Source of the DNA: Methylibium sp. Root1272
GTDB lineage: Bacteria; Pseudomonadota; Gammaproteobacteria; Burkholderiales; Burkholderiaceae_C
Direction of reading: 5' to 3'
Assembly (NCBI RefSeq): GCF_001425905.1
Contig: NZ_LMDY01000016.1
Location: 211,625-275,624 of the forward strand
Length of the DNA stretch: 64,000 nt
Below the pieces are notes generated by a model. The model did not search any database. It worked only from the letters and a program-made list of their open reading frames with translations, and was not told the DNA's origin. Positions 7,029-15,097 of the stretch are shown in pieces (position 1 is the stretch's first letter; every line of letters begins with the position of its first letter). The translations under genes and the position numbers were made by a program.

Positions 7029-7112
7029 TCTCGGGTCGACTCCTAGCCTTGAAAAAAGCTTCCCAGAGTCGAGCCGTTGATGACAGGTCGATTCGCAAGG
7101 TCGAAGTCGATC

Positions 7113-7166
7113 GAACGTGTCCGATGGGCAAACGCAGCGGCTTTCGCCCATCGAGCGCTTTCGTTC
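7113..7166. repeat. Imperfect hairpin at the right edge of the island
   Basis: CGATGGGC (7122-7129) pairs with GCCCATCG (7146-7153), and an outer GAACG (7113-7117) pairs with CGTTC (7162-7166). This gives a two-step stem like an attC, but without a convincing GTTRRRY core. It lies between the last cassette gene and the chromosomal lipoprotein gene and may be a degenerate attC or a terminator without a T-run. Confidence 0.35.
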
Positions 7167-7206
7167 CACTCGATTCGGCGTACAGGTCTCGGCCTGTAAG
7201 CCTTCC

Positions 7207-7971
7207 TCAGCCCTCGTCCACCAACTCCATCACCAGCCGCCCCCCAAACACCAACCCACTCGAACCCACCAACTCCTCGCGCTCCAGCCGCACCAGGCCC
7301 ACGCCGGGGCAGTACCACTCGCGCGCCACGATGGGCACGTCGCGCCAGCCGCCCACCGAGCTGGAGAAGATGCGCAACTGGCCGTTGCCTTCCACCTTGG
7401 TGCAGCCGGTGTAGCGGCGGCCGTCGGCTTCCACCGCGGCGTCGACCGCGGTGATGCTGAACAGCATGGGCACCGCCGGGTGGCGGTGGCGGGTCTCGCG
7501 CGGGAAATTGGTGTTCTCCAGCAGCAGGTAGGGTGCGGTGTCGGTCTGCCACTGCGTGCCCACGGTGTAGGGCGCCTTCAGCACGTAGCGGCGCGTGGCG
7601 TCGGGCTGCGGCTCGGCGTCGAGCTCGCTCTTGCTGGCCACGCGGTAGATGCCGGTGTCGTCGGCGCGCAGCCAGTAGTCGGCGCCGCCGTCGCTGTGGC
7701 GGTGCCAGGCCGGGCCGGGCTCGGCGGCCTGCTCCACGGTCAGCGTGTCCTTGGCCAGCGTGCGCAGCGTGATGGTCTCCTGCTCGCGCGTGTTGTCTTC
7801 CAGCTCGGTCACTGAGCGGTAGACCCAGGAGCGGCCGGGCTCCAGCGGGAACAGGTTGGCCGCGGCGGGCGGCTGGCCGCAGCCGGCCGTCAGCAGCAGC
7901 GCGGCTGCTGCGCACAGCAGGCCGGGCGCGAGAAGAGCGCGGCGCGTCATGCTCGTGCTCGTCATCATCAT
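7207..7971 (-). CDS. Putative lipoprotein
   Basis: Lipoprotein of 254 aa and unknown function. The N-terminus has Arg residues, a hydrophobic stretch and the lipobox LTAGC with Cys31 (counted from the first Met), so it should be anchored in the outer or inner membrane facing the periplasm. The mature part is beta-rich and contains FPLEPGRSWVYR, a start common to periplasmic lipoproteins that bind other envelope proteins. Three consecutive ATG codons (7971, 7968, 7965) overlap the stop of the upstream gene, showing translational coupling. It is the last gene of the four-gene ExbB/ExbD-like run and ends near the edge of the low-GC island. Confidence 0.75.
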   Translation of the reverse strand: MMMTSTSMTRRALLAPGLLCAAAALLLTAGCGQPPAAANLFPLEPGRSWVYRSVTELEDNTREQETITLRTLAKDTLTVEQAAEPGPAWHRHSDGGADYWLRADDTGIYRVASKSELDAEPQPDATRRYVLKAPYTVGTQWQTDTAPYLLLENTNFPRETRHRHPAVPMLFSITAVDAAVEADGRRYTGCTKVEGNGQLRIFSSSVGGWRDVPIVAREWYCPGVGLVRLEREELVGSSGLVFGGRLVMELVDEG

Positions 7972-8462
7972 TTCTCCGGCAGCTGCGGCTTGGGCAGGTC
8001 GCGGATCTTCACGTTCTGCTCGTCGCGCCCGGGGCGCAGCCAGGCCAGACCCTTGCGGCCGGCCTTGGGTTCGGAGGTGCCGAGCTGGCTCACGCCTTGG
8101 CGGGCCTTCTTCATGCCCTCGTTGAGCAGCGCGTGCAGGTCCTTGGCATAGGGCAGCTTGTAGGCGCGCGGCTCGAGCGCGGGCTTGCCGTCTTCTATGC
8201 GGTTCACCCAGACATACAGCGCGCCGGGGTGCGAGTTGCTCGGTTCGTCGATCACGGCCGCCAGCAAGATGAAGCGCGGCGGCAGCGCCTCGTCGGCCGG
8301 CAGGCCCCACACCGCCTGCAGCACCGCGGAGCCGTGGAAGTAGAGCACCGTCACGCCCGCCACCAGCAGGCCCTTCAGCCAGGCGGGCCAGCGCGAGTAC
8401 AGAAGTGCCAGCGCGGTCAGGGCCAGCAGCGCGGCGTAGGTGATGGCAATGGAGAGTGTCAT
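7968..8462 (-). CDS. Small membrane protein (164 aa)
   Basis: Unknown protein with two N-terminal transmembrane helices (about residues 5-22 and 30-50, the latter GLLVAGVTVLYFHGSAVLQ). A soluble C-terminal half is rich in Lys and Pro (YVWVNRIEDGKPALEPRAYKLPY). It lies between the ExbD-like and lipoprotein genes, with a 13-bp gap upstream and a 4-bp overlap downstream, so it belongs to the same transcript. The C-terminal tail ends in charged residues without a known motif. It may be an accessory subunit of the energised complex encoded next to it, but no homologue is recognised. Confidence 0.7.
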   Translation of the reverse strand: MTLSIAITYAALLALTALALLYSRWPAWLKGLLVAGVTVLYFHGSAVLQAVWGLPADEALPPRFILLAAVIDEPSNSHPGALYVWVNRIEDGKPALEPRAYKLPYAKDLHALLNEGMKKARQGVSQLGTSEPKAGRKGLAWLRPGRDEQNVKIRDLPKPQLPEK

Positions 8463-8475
8463 GGCAGGGGCCGGA

Positions 8476-9081
8476 TCAGATGGGCTGCACCAGGGTCTTG
8501 GGCAGGGTGTTGATGTTGTTCACGCTGCCGTCGGGCAGCATGGTGAAGCGCAATGCCGTGACCTCGTCGCCCTTGCGGGCCAGCTGCGCGGTGCCGTAGT
8601 ACACGACCTCGGCGCGCGGGTTCACCTTCACCAGCGACACGGTGGCCTCCACCGGCTCGCCGTTCTTGGTTTCGTAGTACTGCAGGTTCACCGTGTACTC
8701 GCCCGGCGCAATGCCGCGCAGCGTGACCACTTCCTGGTTCAGCGGGTTCACGATCTGCTTGCCGTTGACCACGATGGTGTCGTTGGCCAGGCCGCGGTCG
8801 TCTCGGTCCAGGTGCATCAGCCCGGCCTCGCGGGCGCGGAACCACACCAGATCGCCGGCCGGGTCCTGCACCCAGGTGTCCAGGTCGTTCGGGTTGTTGT
8901 CGGGCCAGCTCACGGTGATGATGAACTCGGCCTTGGCCGGTATGTCACCGGCCTTCAGCGCCTTCGGGTTCATCGCCAGCAGCGCGATGATGAAGCAGAA
9001 GACGAAGGCGATGAGCATGTTGAACAACATGTCGTAGAACGGGTCGACCTCGACCTCGCGCTGACGACGCCTGCGGCTCAT
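8476..9081 (-). CDS. ExbD/TolR-like membrane protein with beta-rich C-terminus
   Basis: Protein of 201 aa with a basic N-terminus (MSRRRRQREVEVDPFYD) leading into one transmembrane helix (LFNMLIAFVFCFIIALLAM). This is the ExbD/TolR layout, with Asp residues just before or at the start of the helix that could conduct protons. The remaining 165 residues are a periplasmic beta-rich domain (ITVSWPDNNPNDLDTWVQDP, ..GEYTVNLQYYET) resembling the YfaP/DUF2135 beta-sandwich rather than the usual ExbD periplasmic fold. It overlaps the ExbB-like gene by 4 bp (ATGA). The pair presumably forms a proton-motive-force driven module whose target is unknown. Confidence 0.75.
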   Translation of the reverse strand: MSRRRRQREVEVDPFYDMLFNMLIAFVFCFIIALLAMNPKALKAGDIPAKAEFIITVSWPDNNPNDLDTWVQDPAGDLVWFRAREAGLMHLDRDDRGLANDTIVVNGKQIVNPLNQEVVTLRGIAPGEYTVNLQYYETKNGEPVEATVSLVKVNPRAEVVYYGTAQLARKGDEVTALRFTMLPDGSVNNINTLPKTLVQPI

Positions 9082-9812
9082 GCGCGCTTCTCGGCCGCCG
9101 CGGCGGCAGTGGCGGCCTCTTCACGCGCGGCGGCGCCTTGGGCCAGGCCGTGGCGCTGCGTGTCGGACACCAGCGCGTCTGCATAGCGGTCCAGGCGCGT
9201 GAGCTGCAGCCCCAGCAGGATGTTGCCCACCAGGCCCACCATGGTGGTCAGCAGCGCGATGCCCAGGCCCGAGGTCAGGCTCTTCAGCAGCGCCTGCGAC
9301 TGGGCGGCGTCGAAGCTCTCGGTCTGGCCGATCTGGATCGCGAGGATGGAGAAGCCGATCACCTTGCCCAGCAGCCCGAGCTTGAGCTGGATGCCGTTGA
9401 CCCACCACGCGGTGGCGTGCGGGCCGTGGGTCTGCTCCATCAGCACGTCGAGCGGTGCGTCGGCGTCGGTGGGGCGTTGCGCCAGCGCGGCCCAGTAGGC
9501 GGCGGCCCAGCCGTCGCCGTCGCGCCGGCCGCTGGTGATGGCGTGGTGCAGCGCGGCGCGCTGCTGCTGCAGCTCGCGGGCGCGCCGGCCGGCCCACAGC
9601 GACGCGGCGACGAAGATGATGATGATCACCAGCGTGAGGCCGGTCGGGTCGGAGCTCAGCAGCAGGCCCCACACGCCGCGCACGCCGAGCAGCCAGGTGC
9701 CGAAGCCCAGCAGCCCGATCAGCGCCAGCCACTCCAGCCAGATCGGCTCGGGCAGGCCGCTGGCGCGCAGTGTGCCGCCGGGCCGGCGGGCCGCGTCGGT
9801 GGCGGCCGTCAT
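9078..9812 (-). CDS. MotA/TolQ/ExbB-type proton channel protein
   Basis: Inner-membrane protein of 244 aa with about four hydrophobic segments (residues ~25-50, 57-75, ~140-160, ~175-200). The last, TSGLGIALLTTMVGLVGNILLGLQL, carries the Thr- and Gly-rich pattern of the TolQ/ExbB/MotA channel helix. A cytoplasmic helical loop of about 60 residues separates segments 2 and 3. ATG 9812 is chosen as the first good start; the frame is open further upstream but reads across the intergenic region. It is first in a four-gene run (spacings -4, +13, -4 bp) downstream of the PQQ/ABC genes. It probably energises the adjacent ExbD-like protein. Confidence 0.8.
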   Translation of the reverse strand: MTAATDAARRPGGTLRASGLPEPIWLEWLALIGLLGFGTWLLGVRGVWGLLLSSDPTGLTLVIIIIFVAASLWAGRRARELQQQRAALHHAITSGRRDGDGWAAAYWAALAQRPTDADAPLDVLMEQTHGPHATAWWVNGIQLKLGLLGKVIGFSILAIQIGQTESFDAAQSQALLKSLTSGLGIALLTTMVGLVGNILLGLQLTRLDRYADALVSDTQRHGLAQGAAAREEAATAAAAAEKRA

Positions 9813-10018
9813 GCGGCTTGCGTCCTGCGCAGGGGGATCGGTGTCCGGATCGTCCGGGTGAGCTTGGACCGCATGGCTGCCTCCGTCGTGTCGGTGGGGT
9901 GTCCCGACCGCGGGCGGCAGGCCGGCCCGGCGGTCGCGGTGATTGTTAGCCAGGCCCTGCCGTTTGGTGCAGGGCAGTTTGCCCGACCGCGGGATGGCGC
10001 CTGTCGTTCGGCCCGGCC
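9813..10018. other. 206-bp gap with short repeats and a hairpin
   Basis: The sequence CCCGACCGCGGG occurs twice in direct orientation (9903-9914 and 9982-9993). Between the copies, GCCCTGC (9954-9960) and GCAGGGC (9969-9975) form a 7-bp stem with an 8-nt loop. There is no T-run on the minus strand, so this is a weak terminator at best. The gap may hold the promoter of the ExbB-like run, but I see no clear -35/-10. Confidence 0.4.
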
Positions 10019-10840
10019 TCAGCCGCCGCGTTTGGCGAGCTGCCCGAAGCCGCGCTGCGGGTCGTAGCCCCAGCACGCCAGCGTGAAGAACACGCCCAGG
10101 CAGCCGAGCACCACCCAGGGCGCGATGCCCGGGTCCTGGCCGTAGAGCGCCAGGCGCATCCATTCCACGGCGTGCGTGAAAGGGTTGAGCCGGGCCACTA
10201 GGTAGATCCACTGCACGCCCGAGGCCTGCAGTTGCTGCAGCGGGTAGAGCGCGGTCGACAGGAAGTACATCGGGAAGATGACGAAGTTCATCGTGCCGGC
10301 AAAGTTCTCCAGCTGCCGGATGTGCACCGACAGCAGCAGGCCCAGCGCGCCCAGCATCAGCGCGGCGGCCAGCAGCGCGAGCAGCGCATGCAGGCCGCCG
10401 GCCCAGCCCGCCGGCAGGTCGGTGCCGATCAGCAGCGCCACCGCCACGAAGGCCAGCGCCTGCAGCGCCGACAGCAGCGCGGTGGCGCACAGCTTGCAGA
10501 ACAGCAGCCAGGGCCGCGGCAGCGGCGCGGTGAGCAGCAGGCGCATCAGGCCCATCTCGCGGTCGTACACCATCGACAGCGAGGACTGCATGCCGTTGAA
10601 CAGCAGCACCATGCCCACCAGGCCGGGCACGATGTACACGTCGTAGGGCTGCTGCAGCGAAGCGTCGGCCACATGGCGGAAGCCGGCCGCGAACACCGCC
10701 AGCCACAGCAGCGGCCGCACCAGCGCCGACAGCAGCCGGCCGGTCTGCTGCGAGAACTTCAACAGCTCGCGCATCACGATGGCGCGCAGCGCCTGCAGCG
10801 CATGCGCCGGTCCGCGGCGTCGCTCCTGGGGCTCGCTCAC
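10019..10840 (-). CDS. ABC-2 type permease, PQQ-alcohol system
   Basis: Membrane subunit of 273 aa of an ABC-2 exporter. It has about six hydrophobic segments (RPLLWLAVFAAGF, YIVPGLVGMVLLFNGMQ, LLSALQALAFVAVALLIG, the following LLALLAAALMLGALGLLLS, MNFVIFPMYFLSTALYP, WVVLGCLGVFFTLACW). Family features are YDREMGLMRLLLTAPLPR and the NPFTHAVEWMR stretch near the C-terminus. It resembles the PedC-type permease that accompanies PQQ-dependent alcohol dehydrogenases. GTG 10840 overlaps the stop of the ATPase gene by 4 bp. The substrate is unknown. Confidence 0.85.
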   Translation of the reverse strand: MSEPQERRRGPAHALQALRAIVMRELLKFSQQTGRLLSALVRPLLWLAVFAAGFRHVADASLQQPYDVYIVPGLVGMVLLFNGMQSSLSMVYDREMGLMRLLLTAPLPRPWLLFCKLCATALLSALQALAFVAVALLIGTDLPAGWAGGLHALLALLAAALMLGALGLLLSVHIRQLENFAGTMNFVIFPMYFLSTALYPLQQLQASGVQWIYLVARLNPFTHAVEWMRLALYGQDPGIAPWVVLGCLGVFFTLACWGYDPQRGFGQLAKRGG

Positions 10841-11586
10841 GCGGCCTCCCGCATCGCCGGTCCACTCGTTCCGCTGGTGCGGGCGATGAAGCCCTGCTCC
10901 AGCGTGGCGCCGCCCAGGGCCGCCGTCACGTCGGCCGGCGTGCCGTCGGCCAGCAGCCGGCCCTGGTGCAGCACCAGCACGCGGTCGGCCGGCTCGGCTT
11001 CCTCGACCCAGTGCGTGGCCCACAGCACGCAGACGCCGCGCGTGCGCACGTCCTCGCGCAGCGCGGCCAGCAGGTCGTGGCGGGATTTCGGGTCCAGGCC
11101 CACGGTGGCCTCGTCCATCAGCAGCACCTCGGGGCGGTGCAGGCCGGCGCGCACCAGCTCCACCTTGCGGCGGTTGCCGCCCGACAGCTCGCGCGCCTTG
11201 CGGTCCAGGTCGGCCGCGGCGATGCCGAGGCGTGCGCTGTCGGCGGCGATGCGCTCGCGGGCCAGCGCGCGCGGCAGGCCGTGCAGGTCGGCGTGGAACA
11301 GCAGGTTGCGGCGCACGCTCAGGTCGAGGTCGAGCGAGATCTGCTGGAACACCACGCCGATGTGGCGAAGCGCGGCCGGCGCGTCGTGGCGCAGCGAGTG
11401 GCCGGCCACCTCGACCTCGCCCTCGTCAGCGGCGAACAGACCGGTGAGCACCTGGAACAGCGTGGACTTGCCGGCGCCGTTGGGGCCCAGCAGCGCGGTG
11501 AACTCGCCGGGGCGCAGCGCGAGGCTCAGCGACTGCAGCGCCGCGCGCTCGCCGTAGCGCTTGGTGAGGCCGCTGACGCTCAGCAT
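10837..11586 (-). CDS. ABC transporter ATPase, PQQ-alcohol system
   Basis: Cytoplasmic ATPase of 249 aa that pairs with the downstream permease. It shows Walker A GPNGAGKST, Q-loop FQQ, signature LSGGNRRKVELVRA, Walker B VLLMDEATVGLD and the switch His in WATHWVEE. The LSGGNRRK signature and the TVGLDP follow-up are typical of the subgroup found with PQQ-dependent alcohol dehydrogenase genes. It starts at ATG 11586, 40 bp after the pqqE stop, and overlaps the permease by 4 bp. Location directly after pqqE ties it to the PQQ/alcohol regulon. The exported compound is not known. Confidence 0.9.
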   Translation of the reverse strand: MLSVSGLTKRYGERAALQSLSLALRPGEFTALLGPNGAGKSTLFQVLTGLFAADEGEVEVAGHSLRHDAPAALRHIGVVFQQISLDLDLSVRRNLLFHADLHGLPRALARERIAADSARLGIAAADLDRKARELSGGNRRKVELVRAGLHRPEVLLMDEATVGLDPKSRHDLLAALREDVRTRGVCVLWATHWVEEAEPADRVLVLHQGRLLADGTPADVTAALGGATLEQGFIARTSGTSGPAMREAA

Positions 11587-11626
11587 CGCGGGCCGATCTC
11601 GCGGCGGGCGAGGCCGGGGCGGCGCA

Positions 11627-12898
11627 TCACCGCGTCTCGGCGGCGGCGGGCTCGGTGTCGTGCTGCGGGCCGTGCCCGTCGTCGGACAGCGTGCGCGAGT
11701 TCGCGTCGGTGCGGTACCAGAGGTCGCCGCTGCGCGCCGCGCCGGGCACGAAGCGCAGCGGCTGCGGCGTGGCGCTGAGCGCGCTGCCGGCCTGGGCCAC
11801 CGCGGCATCGAGGGCGGCGTCGATCAGGTGGCGGTCGGGGCTCTTCGGGCACACCGGGTCGGTGGCCGCCGCGTCGCCGGTGACGAGGAAGGCCTGGCAG
11901 CGACAGCCACCGTGGTCGACCGGGTGCTGGTCGCAGCTCAGGCAGGTGTCGCTCATCCACGACGTGCCGCGGTAGCGGTTGAAGGCGTCGCTGTCGCGCC
12001 AGATGCTGGAGATGCTGTGCTCGGTGACCTTGGGGAAATCGAAGCCCGGCAGCATGCGCGCACTGTGGCAGGGCAGGGCCGTGCCGTCGGGCGCGATCAC
12101 CATGAACACCGCGCCCCAGCCGGCCATGCAGGGCTTGGGCTTGGCGTCCACGTAGTCGGGCGACACCCACAGGATCTTCATGCGGCCGGCCAGCCGCTGG
12201 CGGTGGCTGTCGACGATGGCCTCGGCGGCGTGCAACTCGTCGGGCGTGGGCATCAGCGCGGCGCGGTTGAGCCAGGCCCAGCCGTAGTACTGGGTGTTCG
12301 CCAGCTCCAGGAAATCGGCGCCCATGGCTTCGGCCATGCCGATGATGCGGTCCACGTGCGGCAGGTTGTAGCGGTGCATCACGCAGTTCAGCACCATCGG
12401 GTAGCCGAGCGACTTGATGATGGCGGCGACCTTGTTCTTGTGGTCGAAGGTGCGGGTGGACGACAGGAAGTCGTTCAGCTCCTTGGTGGAGTCCTGGAAA
12501 CTCAGCTGGATGTGGTCGAGCCCGGCGTCCTTCAGCGCGCGCGCGCGCTTCTCGGTCAGGCCGATGCCGGAGGTGATGAGGTTGGTGTAGTAGCCGAGCT
12601 GGCGGGCCTCGGCCACCAGCTCCTCCAGGTCGTCGCGCAGCAGCGGCTCGCCGCCCGAGAAGCCAAGCTGTACCGCGCCCATCTTGCGGGCCTCGCGGAA
12701 CACGCGCTTCCAGTCCTCGGTGCCGATCTCGCTCAGGTGGTCGGCGTAGTCGGTCGGGTTGGAGCAGAACACGCAGTGCAGCGGGCACTTGTACGTGAGC
12801 TCCGCGAGCAGCCACATCGGCGCACCGGGCGCAGACCGGAGCTGGCCCGAGGGCACGCCCATGTCGTGCACTTCCTCAGACGATCCAGTTGCGTTCAT
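11627..12898 (-). CDS. pqqE: PqqA peptide cyclase (radical SAM)
   Basis: Radical SAM/SPASM enzyme that links the Glu and Tyr side chains of PqqA in PQQ synthesis. The 423-aa protein has the SAM-cluster motif CPLHCVFC (Cys38, 42, 45), GFSGGEPLLRDD, and a C-terminal SPASM region with CHSARMLPGF and the Cys-rich CLSCDQHP, GGCRCQAF and VCPKSP. ATG 12898 overlaps pqqD by 23 bp; a later ATG at 12862 is a possible alternative. The C-terminus extends about 40 residues beyond typical PqqE. It works together with PqqD, encoded immediately upstream. Confidence 0.97.
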   Translation of the reverse strand: MNATGSSEEVHDMGVPSGQLRSAPGAPMWLLAELTYKCPLHCVFCSNPTDYADHLSEIGTEDWKRVFREARKMGAVQLGFSGGEPLLRDDLEELVAEARQLGYYTNLITSGIGLTEKRARALKDAGLDHIQLSFQDSTKELNDFLSSTRTFDHKNKVAAIIKSLGYPMVLNCVMHRYNLPHVDRIIGMAEAMGADFLELANTQYYGWAWLNRAALMPTPDELHAAEAIVDSHRQRLAGRMKILWVSPDYVDAKPKPCMAGWGAVFMVIAPDGTALPCHSARMLPGFDFPKVTEHSISSIWRDSDAFNRYRGTSWMSDTCLSCDQHPVDHGGCRCQAFLVTGDAAATDPVCPKSPDRHLIDAALDAAVAQAGSALSATPQPLRFVPGAARSGDLWYRTDANSRTLSDDGHGPQHDTEPAAAETR

Positions 12899-13145
12899 AG
12901 GCGTGTTGCAGAAAGTCGTCGACGTCACCGCGCAGTCCCTCGGCGCTGAAGCTGCGCTCGAGGTCGGCCGTGATCTCGATCACGCTCGCCTTGCCGTCGC
13001 AGCGCTTGAGGATCTCGCTGGCCGGTCCGTTGAGCTTGACCAGGCCCTCGGGGTAGAGCAGCACCCAGCAGTCCTGCGCGGGCTCGAACTGCAGGCGGTA
13101 CATCGGCGCGAGGCGCGGGCAGGCGGTGTCGGCGACAGCGCTCAT
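12876..13145 (-). CDS. pqqD: PqqA-binding chaperone PqqD
   Basis: Small carrier (89 aa) that binds the PqqA peptide and presents it to PqqE. The winged-helix-like PqqD fold is recognisable in [36 protein letters not shown] and the C-terminal [18 protein letters not shown] 13145 overlaps the pqqC stop by 4 bp (ATGA), and the end overlaps pqqE by 23 bp, a tight coupling that fits stoichiometric complex formation. Length is close to the family norm of about 90 aa. Confidence 0.96.
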   Translation of the reverse strand: MSAVADTACPRLAPMYRLQFEPAQDCWVLLYPEGLVKLNGPASEILKRCDGKASVIEITADLERSFSAEGLRGDVDDFLQHAYERNWIV

Positions 13146-13885
13146 GGTCGGCGGTCCTCCGGCAGGTCGTCGGGGTAGGCGCGCTCCACGGCGTCGAGCA
13201 TCGACCACAGCACGTCGAGCTTGAACTGCAGGATCTCGATGGCACGCTCCTGTTTCGCACGGGTGTCGCCGAACGCGATGGCGACCTCGAGCCCGTGCTC
13301 CACGTCGCGCTGCGCCAGCGGGATGCGGCTGCGGAAATAGGCCAGGCCCTCGGCGGCGATCCACGGGTACATGCTGGGCCAGCCGGCCAGCCGGTCGGCG
13401 TGGATCTTGGGCGCGAACATCTCGGTCAGCGAGGAGATCACGCCCTCGCGCCAGGGCGCGCGGCGCGCGAAGTTCACGTAGGCATCGACCGCGAAGCGCA
13501 CGCCGGGCTGCACGTGGCGGTGCGACCAGAGGTCGTCGCGGCTCAGGCCTACGGCCATGCCCAGGCGCGTCCAGGTCTCGATGCCGCCGGCGTTGGGACC
13601 CTCGTGGTCGCCATGGCCATCGTGGTCGAGCATGCGCTCGATCCAGCGGCGCCGCGTGGCGCGGTCCTCGCAATTGGCCATGACCGCGGCGTCCTTCATC
13701 GGGATCGCCTGCTGGTAGTAGAAGCGGTTGGCCACCCAGCCGCGCACCTGGAAGGGCTGCAGCGCGCCGCTGTTGAGCCGCTTGTTGAAGGCGTGGTGGA
13801 TGTGATAGCCGGACTCCTTGGCGCGCAGGCGCGCCTCGAACTCGGCGGGGGACCAGGGCGGGGCGAGCGACTTCTCACCAGTCAC
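13142..13885 (-). CDS. pqqC: PQQ synthase PqqC
   Basis: Cofactor-independent oxidase that closes the ring and performs the final oxidation to PQQ. The 247-aa all-helical protein has [37 protein letters not shown] and the C-terminal [15 protein letters not shown] that typify PqqC. GTG 13885 is used as start because it sits in the pqqB stop (GTGA overlap) and gives the usual family length near 250 aa; the longer frame upstream would read through pqqB. It is coupled downstream to pqqD. Confidence 0.97.
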   Translation of the reverse strand: MTGEKSLAPPWSPAEFEARLRAKESGYHIHHAFNKRLNSGALQPFQVRGWVANRFYYQQAIPMKDAAVMANCEDRATRRRWIERMLDHDGHGDHEGPNAGGIETWTRLGMAVGLSRDDLWSHRHVQPGVRFAVDAYVNFARRAPWREGVISSLTEMFAPKIHADRLAGWPSMYPWIAAEGLAYFRSRIPLAQRDVEHGLEVAIAFGDTRAKQERAIEILQFKLDVLWSMLDAVERAYPDDLPEDRRP

Positions 13886-14814
13886 AAAACGATCTCCATG
13901 CCGTCGTGCGCCACCTCGATCCCGCGGCGCGCCAGTTCGGCGCGCTCGGTGCCGTAGTCGTCGAGGATGGGGTTGCTGTTGTTGATGTGGATCAGCAGCT
14001 TGCGGTGGGCGCCGGTGCGGTCGAGCGCGTCCATCATGCCGCCGCGCTGCGGCGAGCCGCTCTGCGGCAGGTGGCCCATGTCGGCGGCGAACTTGCTGCC
14101 CAGGCCGGCCTGCACCATCTCGTCCTCGGTCCAGAAGGTGCCGTCGACCAACAGGCAGTCGGCGTCGCGCATCCACTCCAGTTCCACGTCGCCCACGTCG
14201 GCCAGGCCCGGTGCGTAGAACAGCCGCTTGCCGGTCATGCGGTCGGTGACCTCGAGCGCGATGTTGTCACCCACCTTGGGGTCGTGGCGGTGCGGCGAAT
14301 ACGGCGGCGCCTTGCCCGGAATGGCGACGGCGCGGAAGCGCAGCGTCTCGAAGCCGTCGACGCTGAACTCGGCCACGCGCTGCTCGCCGGCCACCGGCAG
14401 CATGTGCCAGTGCACGCCGCAGTAGTGGTCCAGCACGGTGAGGATGGGCAGGCCGGTGGTGAGGTCTTCGAACACGCAGGGCGTCACGTACAGCTCGATG
14501 GGAGGGCCCTCGCGCAGGCTGAGCAGGCCGGTCGCGTGGTCGATCTGTGCATCCATCAACACCACCGCCTTGATCGGTGAATCGCGCAGGCCGTGCTTCG
14601 GGTGCAGCGCGGGCTGTACCCGCAGTTGCTGGCCGATGTCGGGCGAGGCGTTCAGCAGCACCCAGCGCTGGCCGTCGGGAGAGATGGCGATCGAACTCTG
14701 CGTGCGCGGCCGGATCAGCCGCGTGCCGCTGCGCGCGGCGGCGCACATCGCGCAGTTGCAGTTCCACTGCGGGCAGCCGCCGCCCGCGCCGGAGCCCAGT
14801 ACCAGCACCTTCAT
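13882..14814 (-). CDS. pqqB: PQQ biosynthesis hydroxylase PqqB
   Basis: Metallo-beta-lactamase-fold protein (310 aa) involved in tyrosine hydroxylation of the crosslinked PqqA-derived intermediate. The N-terminus [19 protein letters not shown] with the CNCAMC zinc cluster is diagnostic. ATG 14814 gives this start; the frame is open further upstream but without conservation. It is the first gene of the operon. In the about 280 bp before it I cannot find pqqA: no short minus-strand frame encodes a peptide with the Glu-x3-Tyr core. pqqA must therefore be elsewhere in the genome or be very divergent. Confidence 0.97.
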   Translation of the reverse strand: MKVLVLGSGAGGGCPQWNCNCAMCAAARSGTRLIRPRTQSSIAISPDGQRWVLLNASPDIGQQLRVQPALHPKHGLRDSPIKAVVLMDAQIDHATGLLSLREGPPIELYVTPCVFEDLTTGLPILTVLDHYCGVHWHMLPVAGEQRVAEFSVDGFETLRFRAVAIPGKAPPYSPHRHDPKVGDNIALEVTDRMTGKRLFYAPGLADVGDVELEWMRDADCLLVDGTFWTEDEMVQAGLGSKFAADMGHLPQSGSPQRGGMMDALDRTGAHRKLLIHINNSNPILDDYGTERAELARRGIEVAHDGMEIVL

Positions 14815-15097
14815 GGCGCACTCCGGCGTCTGCCGCGCCGCTCGATCAGCAAAAACATCGGTCCCCTCGTCTTGTTCTGTCCAGCGCGAGATCGCGCACA
14901 CTGCGAGCTCGAACCCGAACGCTACTCGCGCCCCGAAGGCAACGCCAGTCGATCATGATTTTCTTCCGAGCCACGGATGGGGCCTTGCGTATGCCGCGCA
15001 GGGCGTCCGTGTTACGGCCACGTGCTCGATGGTTGCCGCCATCGATGGACGGAGGTTCGCGCACGCCGGACGACGGCCGCAACCCCGCATTGACCCT

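Larger units (their letters stand above)
2828..7030 (+). mobile_element. Integron cassette remnant without integrase (CALIN-like)
   Basis: This 4.2-kb stretch has clearly lower GC and different codon use from the flanking chromosome. It holds seven small plus-strand reading frames, most of them unknown. Several gene boundaries carry integron-type sequences: GTTAGAT 2828, GTTGGAA 3980, GTTAGAC 4372, GTTATGA 5088, a GTAGAGC variant at 5674 and GTTGGGC 6482. Imperfect inverted repeats precede some of them, and R''-like boxes overlap stop codons at 3966 and 6417. The cassette between 5675 and 6420 starts with TAGAGC and ends with its complement GCTCTAAC, as expected for a cassette. All genes point the same way. 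No integron integrase is seen, so the array is orphaned or its integrase lies outside the window. The element limits are estimates. Confidence 0.65.
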
